In this document: one piece after another, positions 1 to 6,928 of the stretch | Numbering within the stretch: position 1 is the stretch's first letter | Layout: each line of letters opens with the position of its first letter | Assembly: GCA_018725345.1 (NCBI GenBank) | Contig: QLUI01000097.1 | Location: 1-6,928 of the forward strand | Source of the DNA: Bacillota bacterium | GTDB taxonomy: Bacteria > Bacillota > Dethiobacteria > Dethiobacterales > Dethiobacteraceae | Length of the DNA: 6,928 nucleotides | Reading direction: 5' to 3' | The notes under the pieces: generated by a model | Told to the model about the DNA's origin: nothing | Databases searched by the model: none | Seen by the model: the letters and a program-made list of their open reading frames with translations, nothing else | Made by a program: the position numbers and the translations under genes

Positions 1-135
1 ATTGAGACGGCTAAAGCTGTGATGGAGGTGTACCATGTGAAGTAGGATTTTGACATGGGGGTGTCACAAGAGTGTGGTAGAATAGATCGAATGAAGGTAG
101 AATCGGAGGTAGCAAATTGAGGATTCATTAACTCA
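1..135. other. Upstream region without a convincing gene
   Basis: Frame 1 on the + strand reads 14 codons to a TAG at 43-45, which could be the last residues of an upstream gene entering from the left, but this is too short to identify. A 21-codon ORF follows in the same frame (ATG at 55, TGA at 118-120), with an AGGA at 44-47 seven bases before the ATG. It resembles no family I know and may be chance or a leader peptide. A GGAGGT at 105-110 looks like a strong ribosome binding site, but the only nearby starts give ORFs of a few codons (TTG at 117) or 26 codons from an ATT. No T-tract terminator is visible. The region may be the decayed end of a neighbouring gene. Confidence 0.3.
50..66 (+). 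promoter_or_regulatory. TTGACA hexamer with short inverted repeat TGACA-N6-TGTCA
   Basis: A perfect sigma70-type -35 hexamer, TTGACA, lies at 50-55. TGACA (51-55) and TGTCA (62-66) form an inverted repeat whose half-site centres are 11 bp apart, about one helical turn. The best downstream -10 match, TAGAAT at 78-83, is 22 bp from the -35, too long for a standard promoter. This may be an operator-overlapped weak promoter or chance. Confidence 0.22.
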
Positions 136-273
136 TTGTTCAAAAATAGAATTGAACATAACATCGGCGTCTCCCGCCGCACACATGACTTGATCGAGAT
201 CGATGAGGACAACGCTCTAAGCGGAGCACAGACCGCGGACGAGCAGGAAACCAGTGAAAGCGAGCTTTCTTGA
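136..273 (+). CDS. Possible small acidic protein, or tail of a decayed gene, overlapping the helicase start
   Basis: Frame 1 is open from 121 to a TGA at 271-273. The first recognised start codon is TTG at 136, giving 45 residues; GAGGA at 119-123 is 12 bases upstream, farther than ideal. From about 160 onward the third positions are often G or C, as in a coding stretch. The encoded tail is very acidic: an IEIDEDN segment is followed by a Q/E/S-rich end. The stop lies 20 bases inside the helicase gene, so if this frame is translated the two genes would be translationally coupled. Earlier segments of the same frame are interrupted by stops at 43-45 and 118-120, so it may be the remnant of a longer gene. 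I do not recognise the product. Confidence 0.28.
   Translation: MFKNRIEHNIGVSRRTHDLIEIDEDNALSGAQTADEQETSESELS
137..158 (+). promoter_or_regulatory. Perfect 7-bp inverted repeat around a TAGAAT box (candidate operator and -10)
   Basis: TGTTCAA (137-143) and TTGAACA (152-158) are exact reverse complements separated by eight A/T-rich bases. A -10-like hexamer, TAGAAT, lies at 147-152 inside the repeat. A 17-bp spacer would put the -35 at 124-129 (TTCATT), a weak match. A palindrome over a -10 box is the usual arrangement for autorepression by a dimeric helix-turn-helix regulator. No regulator gene is seen in the window, so its identity is unknown. A GC hairpin, CGGCG-TCTCC-CGCCG, follows at 165-179; it has no T-run and is not a terminator. 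The site sits about 100 bp upstream of the helicase start and would suit control of the operon. Confidence 0.33.
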
Positions 274-3200
274 TATGACTCAAAACCATTCGAAAATTAA
301 CAGTGAAATGCAGGCCTCATTTGCGACTTTGCTGAGCGGGGCGGCTGAGGCCCTTGCAAATTACCTTGACCGGCTATTGCCTGCACTTTTCGATGACTGG
401 TGGAAAGAAGCTGTTGTGGGTAAGCTTTCCTTTCAGCAACAGCGGCGGGTTGGAGAAAAAGGAATAGTCTCCCTCTCATCATTGGATATTGCTGCCTTGC
501 TTCGGGTCTTGGATCAGAATTGGCACCAGATTTCAATGAAGATGAATCTGCCTCCGGAAGCTCGCCATTTTGCTAGAGAAATGCAAACTGTCCGGAATAG
601 GTGGGCCCACGCAGGCACGGAAGGGTGCCCGCTGGAGGATGTATACCGGGACTTAGATACTTTGCAGCGGTTCGCCACGGTAATCGAGGCCGATGACACT
701 CTCATTCAAGAGATTCGCTCCACTAAAACAGCCCTGCTTGCTGGGGAAATAATTTCGATTCCTCAAAACCAGACGGAGGAGAAACAGCCAATGCTAGATA
801 AAGAAAGTGTCGCTGCCCAGTTCAAACCGGGGCAGATCGTTTTCTTGAAGTCAAACCCTGCCATCCGTGGAGCGATTGTTTCCATTTTGCAGAGCGCACC
901 GGAAAACCGCTACAAAGTGTTCGTCGATGGCAGCACGCAAATCTTCTATGCCTCTCAAATCCGGGCTGAAGATCGGCAGGATAAGGACTCCTTGTTCTTG
1001 CCCTGTGAGGAGTTCCACTCCTACCTTACCGCTCTGCAGATTCGATATCCGGGACTGTCCACGCTCTACTCGTTAAACGCCGCTCGGATTGACTTCATCC
1101 CCTATCAGTTCCGGCCTGTTCTGAAATTCATCAGATCAGACCGCCCGCGATTGCTTATTGCCGACGGTGTGGGCGTAGGCAAGACCATCGAGGCGGGTCT
1201 GATTCTCCGGGAACTGCAGGCAAGGCGCGACATACGCTCAATCCTTATCATATGCCCGCGTCCGCTGGTAACCGAACGTAAGTGGCAGATTGAGATGAAG
1301 CGGTTTGAAGAACGATTTACTCATCTCGACGGTGGCACGCTAAGGTACTGCATTAACGAAATGGATTTGGACGGAGTCTGGCCAGAGCAGTATCAGCGAG
1401 TTATTATCCCATATTCCTTATTCGACGAAGTCCTTCTCTATGGATCGGGCGCTGGTGGCAAGCGAAAGATCAAGAAGGGTTTGTTGGATTTGGACCCACC
1501 CCCTCGATTTGATCTGGTCATCGTGGACGAGGCGCACCACATCCGAAACCAGGATACGTTCAGCCACAAAGCCGTGCGGTTTTTCTGTGACCATGCGGAA
1601 GCCGTGGTCTTTCTGACCGCCACCCCTATCCAGCTCGGCAGCCATGACCTCTTTGTCTTACTGAATACCCTCCGCCCCGATCTTATTATCGATCAAGAGA
1701 GCTTTGAGCACCTGTCAGAGCCGAATCCGTTCATAAATCGCGCCGTAGACCTTGCACGCGGTCAGGGGGCGGGATGGGCTGCAAAAGCCGCCGAGGCACT
1801 TCATGAGGCTGCCGCGACATTGTGGGGACGGGCCTTGTTGCGAAATAGCCCGGGATTCTCCCGAATACGCAATCAACTCTCCCGTGGTAATATTCCATCA
1901 GGAGAGCGTGTGCAACTCATTACTGACCTCGAAGCGCTGCATACATTCGCTGGAATAATCAACAGAACCCGCAGGAGAGATATTGGCAACTTCACGGTAA
2001 GGAAACCGGAAACTGTCGTCATTGAATTCACCCCGGCACAGAAGAAGCTCCATGACAATCTGCTTCAGATTCAAGCAGAGATATTTAGCAGGATACACGG
2101 GGACGTAAATGTCAAGTTCATGATGACAACAATCAGACGCCAGGCAGCGAGTTGTTTGTACGGCCTTGTACCCTTCCTCCAGGACATACTTAATCGTCAC
2201 GTTGACGAATTGGCATGGGAAGAGGCTGACAATACGGGAGAGGCTCCATCTACGACAACGGTTGAAGCCATAGAAACAAGAATCGAAATGATTCTGGAAC
2301 AAGCGCGTAATCTTGATCCTGAAGATCCAAAGCTTGAGGCCATCAGGAAGATTCTCAAGGATAAACAAGAGTTGCCCAACAACAAGGTCATGCTCTTTAG
2401 CAGCTTTCGACACACTCTCCACTATCTTCATCAACACCTAAAGACAGATGGTTTCCGCGTCGGACTGGTCCACGGAGGAACACCGGACGAGGAACGAATC
2501 GAATTTCGCAATCGTTTCGAATTGGGTCGAGTACATGATAATGCGTTAGACGTTCTCTTGTTTTCTGAAATTGGTTGCGAAGGACTGGACTATCAGTTTT
2601 GTGATTGCATTGTGAACTATGATCTGCCATGGAATCCGATGCGCATTGAGCAACGGATCGGCCGGATAGACCGATGGGGGCAAGAAAGCGAAAGCGTTGC
2701 CATATTCAATCTGATTACGCCGGGAACGGTTGACGCGGACATTTATGTACGGTGTCTGCTGCGTATAGGAGTTTTTAACAACGCTCTAGGTGGTAGCGAA
2801 GAGATACTCGGTGAAATCAGTAGAGAAATCCGCAACATTGCTGAGAATCTCAATCTGAGTGACGAGGAACGCCGCGAAAAACTACAGCAGTTGGCGGATA
2901 ATCAAATCCGCTTGATACAAGAACAGGAAGAACTCGAACAGAAACAAGTTGAGCTGTTTGGCATTCGCCTGCCTGAAGATCGAATGAGAAAAGAGATTGA
3001 CGAGGCATCGAGCTTTTGGCTTTCCCCCGAAGCGATTCGTAATCTTATTTCGAATTACCTACAGAATACCTGTGGTAAAGGGCAAGAATTCATTCTTGGG
3101 GAGAAGCCGATCAAGACGCTACGCTTGTCCCAAGAGGCCCGTAACCAATTATTGAAGGATTTTCAGAAGCTCCCCAGACAGAACACTTTCTCGTACAGGG

Positions 3201-3877
3201 AATGGGAAAACTGGTTGAAGGGTGGCAACCCTCACTTACTTATAACCTTTGATGCTGTTTGTGCGTGCCAACATCCGGATGCAGCATTCATCATGCCCTT
3301 GCACCCCCTGGTAAGGCAAGCGTCCAGAGCATTCGACACTACAAAACGGGTTGTCACGGTGCTGAAGGCAAAGAGCAACAAAATTCCTGCCGGTCAGTAC
3401 GAATTCGCTATCTATCAATGGCAGTTCCACGGTATTAGAGAAGATTTGGTTCTGCAGCCGGTTGCCTCATCAGAAACAGTCACCGCACATCTTTCCGACC
3501 TTCTTGAGAAAGCGGAAAAAGTTTCGACCGACAGAGTTGATGTTGCTGTTCTCTCCACATGGGACGGTTTGGACGCTCAGCATTACAAGCTGTGGTCTGA
3601 TGCACGCGCAAAGCATCAACGGCGGACCCAAGAACTGGCAAAGTACCGTCGAGAGAGCCTGGCGACGAGTCACAGAGCCCGGATTTCTCTCCTTGAAGAA
3701 CAGCTCAGTCAGGCCAGTAACGAAAAGATTCAGAAGATGCGCCGCTCCCAGATAGCCGCAGCGGAAGCCGATTACGCGCGCCGCATTCAGGAGTTGGATA
3801 TTGCGATGGAAAGGGCTGAAGTAACCGCCGGAGCGGTTGCCTACGGTGTAATCCAAGTTGAGGAGAACATGACATGA
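254..3877 (+). CDS. HEPN (Swt1-like)-SNF2/RapA-type DEAH helicase, putative defence protein
   Basis: This is a 1207-residue superfamily 2 helicase of the SNF2/RapA-DrmD type, expected to be a cytoplasmic ATP-driven translocase on double-stranded nucleic acid. Residues about 20-145 resemble a Swt1-like HEPN domain with RX4H intact (R114 to H119, RNRWAH). Residues about 190-237 look like a small SH3/Tudor-like barrel. The helicase core has a Q-like motif (YQ, 284-285), Walker A GVGVGKT (305-311), DEAH (425-428), TATP (455-458), motif IV near 711-720, motif V EGLD (776-779) and motif VI QRIGRIDRWGQ (800-810), so ATPase activity is predicted. Residues about 855-903 and 1120-1190 are charged and probably coiled coil. 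Residues about 995-1070, including PLHPLV at 1015-1020, match the C-terminal region of related large helicases as I remember them. The GTG start is chosen because AGGA (245-248) precedes it by five bases; ATG codons at residues 8 and 19 are alternatives without a clear site. It overlaps the next gene by four bases. The family assignment is firm; the defence role is inferred. Confidence 0.9.
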   Translation: MKASFLDMTQNHSKINSEMQASFATLLSGAAEALANYLDRLLPALFDDWWKEAVVGKLSFQQQRRVGEKGIVSLSSLDIAALLRVLDQNWHQISMKMNLPPEARHFAREMQTVRNRWAHAGTEGCPLEDVYRDLDTLQRFATVIEADDTLIQEIRSTKTALLAGEIISIPQNQTEEKQPMLDKESVAAQFKPGQIVFLKSNPAIRGAIVSILQSAPENRYKVFVDGSTQIFYASQIRAEDRQDKDSLFLPCEEFHSYLTALQIRYPGLSTLYSLNAARIDFIPYQFRPVLKFIRSDRPRLLIADGVGVGKTIEAGLILRELQARRDIRSILIICPRPLVTERKWQIEMKRFEERFTHLDGGTLRYCINEMDLDGVWPEQYQRVIIPYSLFDEVLLYGSGAGGKRKIKKGLLDLDPPPRFDLVIVDEAHHIRNQDTFSHKAVRFFCDHAEAVVFLTATPIQLGSHDLFVLLNTLRPDLIIDQESFEHLSEPNPFINRAVDLARGQGAGWAAKAAEALHEAAATLWGRALLRNSPGFSRIRNQLSRGNIPSGERVQLITDLEALHTFAGIINRTRRRDIGNFTVRKPETVVIEFTPAQKKLHDNLLQIQAEIFSRIHGDVNVKFMMTTIRRQAASCLYGLVPFLQDILNRHVDELAWEEADNTGEAPSTTTVEAIETRIEMILEQARNLDPEDPKLEAIRKILKDKQELPNNKVMLFSSFRHTLHYLHQHLKTDGFRVGLVHGGTPDEERIEFRNRFELGRVHDNALDVLLFSEIGCEGLDYQFCDCIVNYDLPWNPMRIEQRIGRIDRWGQESESVAIFNLITPGTVDADIYVRCLLRIGVFNNALGGSEEILGEISREIRNIAENLNLSDEERREKLQQLADNQIRLIQEQEELEQKQVELFGIRLPEDRMRKEIDEASSFWLSPEAIRNLISNYLQNTCGKGQEFILGEKPIKTLRLSQEARNQLLKDFQKLPRQNTFSYREWENWLKGGNPHLLITFDAVCACQHPDAAFIMPLHPLVRQASRAFDTTKRVVTVLKAKSNKIPAGQYEFAIYQWQFHGIREDLVLQPVASSETVTAHLSDLLEKAEKVSTDRVDVAVLSTWDGLDAQHYKLWSDARAKHQRRTQELAKYRRESLATSHRARISLLEEQLSQASNEKIQKMRRSQIAAAEADYARRIQELDIAMERAEVTAGAVAYGVIQVEENMT
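3861..3865 (+). promoter_or_regulatory. Ribosome binding site AGGAG of the ATPase gene, inside the helicase gene
   Basis: AGGAG lies eight bases before the ATG at 3874, within the last codons of the helicase gene. It decides the start of the second gene and, with the ATGA stop/start overlap (3874-3877), indicates coupled translation and balanced output of the two proteins. Confidence 0.75.
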
Positions 3878-6800
3878 GGTTTCTGGACGACCTTTACAAC
3901 AGGCGTAAGAAACTCGCCGATGTCCTTGCCGACGAGGAGTATTCTGGCATTCGTCAGATTGTCGAAGATCTCTATCCTGACCGAGCGCACTTTATTTACG
4001 AATTACTTCAGAATGCCGAAGACGTTGGCGCAGGAGAAGCCAAGTTCATGCTTGAAGCAGACAGACTTGTGTTTGAACATAATGGGCGTCCCTTTGATGA
4101 CAAGGATGTGGAGGGTATAACAAACATCGGAAAGGGAACGAAAGCAGATCAAGAGGATAAGATTGGTCGGTTCGGTATCGGATTCAAGGCTGTGTTCGCA
4201 TATTCCGAAACGCCGCACATTTGGTCGCCGACTTATTCCTTCAAGATTACGGACTTGGTGCTTCCGTCGGAGATCCGAGGAAACACACGGCTTGGTCAGA
4301 AGACCCGGTTTGAGTTTCCCTTCGACAATCCGAAGAAGTCCCCTGAGGATTCTTACGAAGAGATAAGGATCGGGCTGGATGAGTTGGCCGAGACAACCCT
4401 CTTATTCTTGTCGAACTTAGAATCTATTGGCTGGCAGATCGGCCATCAGGCTTCTGGAGAGGTACTGCGGATTGAACACTCCAAGCACCATATAGAGATC
4501 CTCAAACAGACGGATGGAGGGGCCGACCCAAGCGCCCATTTCCTACGCTTTCTCGATCCCGTCGAAGGCTTGGAGAAACAACACGTGGCCATCGCTTTTG
4601 AACTCAACTTTTTGCCAAATATCACCGACTTTGACGCCCATGTGTCGCTATCTAAACAATTCCAGATCGTTGCAGCAAACCTTGGCCGGGTCGCAGTGTC
4701 TTTCCCCGCGGAAAAAGAAACTTCTGGACTTCGGTTTCATATACATGCGCCTTTCGTCCCGGAATTGAGCCGCGCCAGTATTAAAGAAACACCGGCAAAC
4801 ATTCCATTATTCGAACAACTTGCACAACTGGCCACATCCTCATTACCCGCAATTCGTGATCTGAAACTGCTGACGGGGGATTTTCTTGGTGTGCTGCCTA
4901 ATCCGCAAGATACGATCCCACAACGGTATAAACATTTCCGCGACGCAATCATCAACGAGATGAATAGCAAGTCGCTGACACCAACGTATGAGAAGTCGCA
5001 CGCTCCCGCAAAACAACTTCTGCAGGCAAAAGCTTCGCTCAAAACGCTTCTGTCTGAGAATGACTTGGAGTTCTTGATTGAATGCGACGATGAACCTCGA
5101 CAGTGGGCAATCGGTGCCTCGCAGAAAAATAGCTTGCAGGATCGTTTTCTTTCCAGCCTGGCAATCACTGAATGGGATGTCGAAGCCTTTGTTGAGTTGC
5201 TTGAAGAAAAGGCATCAACCGGTACTCGTTGGCTTCGCGATGAATCGAGAATGGGCCAAGGACCTGATGATGAATTCATGGCTTGGCTTGCAGGTAAGCC
5301 AGTTGAGTGGCACCAACAGATGTATGCGCTTCTTTATGATGATTTCATTGTGGGGCCCGAATATAGGAGAAAACAATTTATCGAGCGTTTAAAACCGCTT
5401 CGAATCGTCCGTCTCAGCAACGGAAACTACAGCGTCGGAAGCAAGTGCTTCTTCCCAAGTGACGGCGTCGAAAGCGATGAAGTCTTGCCGCGTGTTCCGA
5501 AGGATATTTACTCGTCCGGGAAGAGCAAGACCCAGCAGGAGAATGCCCGGAGGTTTCTCGAAGCAATCGGAGTGCGCGAAGTCGGCGAGGCTGAACAGGT
5601 AGCGGCACTTCTGAAGCAGCGATATTCGCCTGAAGCAGTTAAGCGTGAGGAATTCAAGCCAGACAGAAGGGACATAGAACGCTTCATTGCTTTGGTAGAG
5701 AAAGAGCCGGCAAGCGCAAAAGTCTTCGCCCATCATTACATATTTGAGCTGGCTGACGGGAAGTGGGGCAAGCCGGGTCAAGTCTACCTTGATTCACCTT
5801 TTATTGATACTGGCTTGAGTGCCTACTATGAGACGTTTGGCAAGGAAGCACAACGTACTGCTCTGGCAAAGAGCTACGAAGATTGTGGAACAGACATCAC
5901 GAAATTAGCAGACTTCTGCAAGGCAGTCGGGGTTATCTATGAATTGCCGATTATCAAGACGAATTGCCATAGCAACCCTCAGTGGGAATATCTGTCAGGT
6001 GATCCAGGCGGCTATGGTTACTCTTCAGATGTTGATTTCGCTGTTGAGGATTTAGACAAGTTACTTGAATCTCCGACTACGCAATTATCGCGCCTTGTTT
6101 GGCAGACGATGAATGGTTCTGACAAGAAATATCTTGAAGCTGCGTACAAAAAGAGTGATAAGGGCGGTTTCAGATATGCCGACTCTCAGTTTGTACATGT
6201 TTTGAAAAAAAGAGCATGGGTCCCTCAAAAGAATGGTGAATTTGTTCGACCTTGTGATGCCGCCCGCGAAGAATTGCCCAAAGGTTTTCCTTTTGATGAA
6301 GGGATGGAATGGATAGGGAAAGTAAATTTTGGTGAAAACGCCATAAAACATAGTGAAGAATATAAGCGCCGAAATCAACAAGCTTCTGAACTCGGTGTTT
6401 ATCTTGAAGACATCGAATTGATGAAGCAGTATCGCGAGGAATTTGAGCAATGGAAAGCGGGTTTAGTAAAAAGGGAAAAACCGGCATTCCCAACCAAAAT
6501 CTCTACAAATCCAGAACGACGACAGGAGCGACTTGCGGAACAAATGAACGAGTCCCCAGAAAAGGAATACGAACCACGGAACAGAAGCGTGCGGACTACG
6601 AAGGGAACAATTGATCCGATTCTGTGGCTTAGAAATCAATACACAAACGTCGCTGGTCAGATGATTTGCCAGATATGTAAGGAAGAGATGCCTTTTAGGA
6701 AACGCGATGGGGAATACTATTTCGAGGCGGTGGAGGCTCTTTCCAAAGATCATTTCGCCAAGGAACATGAAGCGCAATTCCTGGCCATGTGTCCCCTATG

Positions 6801-6928
6801 CGCGGCTATGTATAATGAATTTGTGAAGCATGACGAAGAAGCCATGGAGTCTTTGAAAAATGCGTTGATGAATTCGGAAGACGCCAAAGTCTCTCTGCAA
6901 CTCGGAGATCTGGACACAAGCGTCCGGT
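3874..6928 (+). CDS. Sacsin-like GHKL (Hsp90-type) ATPase with C-terminal four-Cys zinc module, 3'-truncated by window end
   Basis: The frame is open from ATG 3874 to the window edge (1018 codons, no stop seen). The N-terminus is a GHKL ATP-binding domain like that of sacsin and bacterial Hsp90-like ATPases: the N box is E43-LLQ-N47, with E43 the presumed catalytic base; HNGRPF (69-74) stands where a canonical DxGxG box would be; the GIGKGT loop is at 84-89; the glycine box GRFGIGFKAV is at 98-107; and T144 is a candidate for the conserved ATP-contacting Thr. LLFLSNLESI (176-185) and the segment at about 272-330 are typical of this family's middle region. Residues 400-900 hold repeated strand-rich G-x-aromatic modules. 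The C-terminus has CQIC (932-935) and CPLC (973-976), a probable Zn-binding treble clef. No signal peptide or membrane segment is seen. Such proteins probably cycle between ATP-closed and open dimers; here the partner is presumably the co-translated helicase. The GHKL call is strong; the function is inferred. Not all of the C-terminus is visible. Confidence 0.88.
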   Translation, partial: MRFLDDLYNRRKKLADVLADEEYSGIRQIVEDLYPDRAHFIYELLQNAEDVGAGEAKFMLEADRLVFEHNGRPFDDKDVEGITNIGKGTKADQEDKIGRFGIGFKAVFAYSETPHIWSPTYSFKITDLVLPSEIRGNTRLGQKTRFEFPFDNPKKSPEDSYEEIRIGLDELAETTLLFLSNLESIGWQIGHQASGEVLRIEHSKHHIEILKQTDGGADPSAHFLRFLDPVEGLEKQHVAIAFELNFLPNITDFDAHVSLSKQFQIVAANLGRVAVSFPAEKETSGLRFHIHAPFVPELSRASIKETPANIPLFEQLAQLATSSLPAIRDLKLLTGDFLGVLPNPQDTIPQRYKHFRDAIINEMNSKSLTPTYEKSHAPAKQLLQAKASLKTLLSENDLEFLIECDDEPRQWAIGASQKNSLQDRFLSSLAITEWDVEAFVELLEEKASTGTRWLRDESRMGQGPDDEFMAWLAGKPVEWHQQMYALLYDDFIVGPEYRRKQFIERLKPLRIVRLSNGNYSVGSKCFFPSDGVESDEVLPRVPKDIYSSGKSKTQQENARRFLEAIGVREVGEAEQVAALLKQRYSPEAVKREEFKPDRRDIERFIALVEKEPASAKVFAHHYIFELADGKWGKPGQVYLDSPFIDTGLSAYYETFGKEAQRTALAKSYEDCGTDITKLADFCKAVGVIYELPIIKTNCHSNPQWEYLSGDPGGYGYSSDVDFAVEDLDKLLESPTTQLSRLVWQTMNGSDKKYLEAAYKKSDKGGFRYADSQFVHVLKKRAWVPQKNGEFVRPCDAAREELPKGFPFDEGMEWIGKVNFGENAIKHSEEYKRRNQQASELGVYLEDIELMKQYREEFEQWKAGLVKREKPAFPTKISTNPERRQERLAEQMNESPEKEYEPRNRSVRTTKGTIDPILWLRNQYTNVAGQMICQICKEEMPFRKRDGEYYFEAVEALSKDHFAKEHEAQFLAMCPLCAAMYNEFVKHDEEAMESLKNALMNSEDAKVSLQLGDLDTSVR

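Noticed and set aside
55..120. 21-codon ORF with AGGA seven bases upstream
   Set aside because: Too short and without recognisable similarity; mentioned only as a possible leader in the upstream region entry.
165..179. GC hairpin CGGCG-TCTCC-CGCCG considered as a terminator
   Set aside because: No T-run follows and the stem is only 5 bp; it lies in a coding-like frame and may be chance.
192..203. Tandem GATCGA GATCGA, with a third copy at 85-90
   Set aside because: Two 6-bp units and one distant copy are too few for a repeat array; it reads as ordinary codons (ATC GAG ATC GAT).
1898..2437. 179-codon open frame on the - strand within the helicase gene
   Set aside because: It lies entirely inside a helicase with all motifs intact; its predicted protein resembles no known family and looks like an antisense shadow.
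4737..5279. 180-codon open frame on the - strand within the ATPase gene
   Set aside because: The + strand ATPase frame is continuous here with family-typical sequence; the reverse frame is Ser/Arg/Cys-rich shadow translation.
1..6928. Search for CRISPR arrays, tRNA, rRNA, insertion-sequence ends or attachment sites
   Set aside because: No regularly spaced direct repeats, cloverleaf, rRNA signature or transposase-like frame was seen; almost all of the window is coding.

Overview
The window holds most of a two-gene operon on the + strand: a 1207-residue SNF2/RapA-type helicase with a Swt1-like HEPN domain at its N-terminus, followed by a GHKL ATPase of the sacsin/Hsp90-like type that runs off the right edge of the window. 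The genes overlap by four bases (ATGA), so they are very probably co-translated. The sequence does not name the host. Base composition is intermediate: hand counts gave 54% G+C for 5401-5700 and 40% for 6181-6480. Bacterial-type ribosome binding sites and the operon layout indicate a bacterium, and the mosaic composition suits an accessory or defence island.

Layout. Positions 1-253 contain no convincing complete gene. Frame 1 is broken only by stops at 43-45 and 118-120. Its last open stretch ends at 273 and overlaps the helicase start by 20 bases, so it could be a small acidic protein (45 aa from a TTG at 136) or the tail of a decayed gene. The same stretch carries a perfect 7-bp inverted repeat around a TAGAAT box (137-158), a possible operator and -10 site, and a second short inverted repeat next to a TTGACA hexamer (50-66). 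Positions 254-3877 are the helicase and 3874-6928 the ATPase, which is open at the window end after 1018 codons.

How the genes may work together. Large SNF2 helicases of this RapA/DrmD-like architecture and sacsin-like GHKL ATPases both recur in phage-defence loci. A helicase plus a GHKL ATPase recalls the predicted Hma (helicase-methylase-ATPase) systems and, more distantly, DISARM-type loci. No methyltransferase is visible here; if one exists it would lie outside the window. A working model, which is inference, is that the helicase senses or translocates on foreign nucleic acid, the GHKL protein acts as an ATP-dependent conformational switch, and the HEPN domain, which keeps an RX4H motif, is a candidate RNase effector. 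The C-terminal four-cysteine zinc module of the ATPase looks like a treble-clef/HNH derivative without an HNH catalytic centre.
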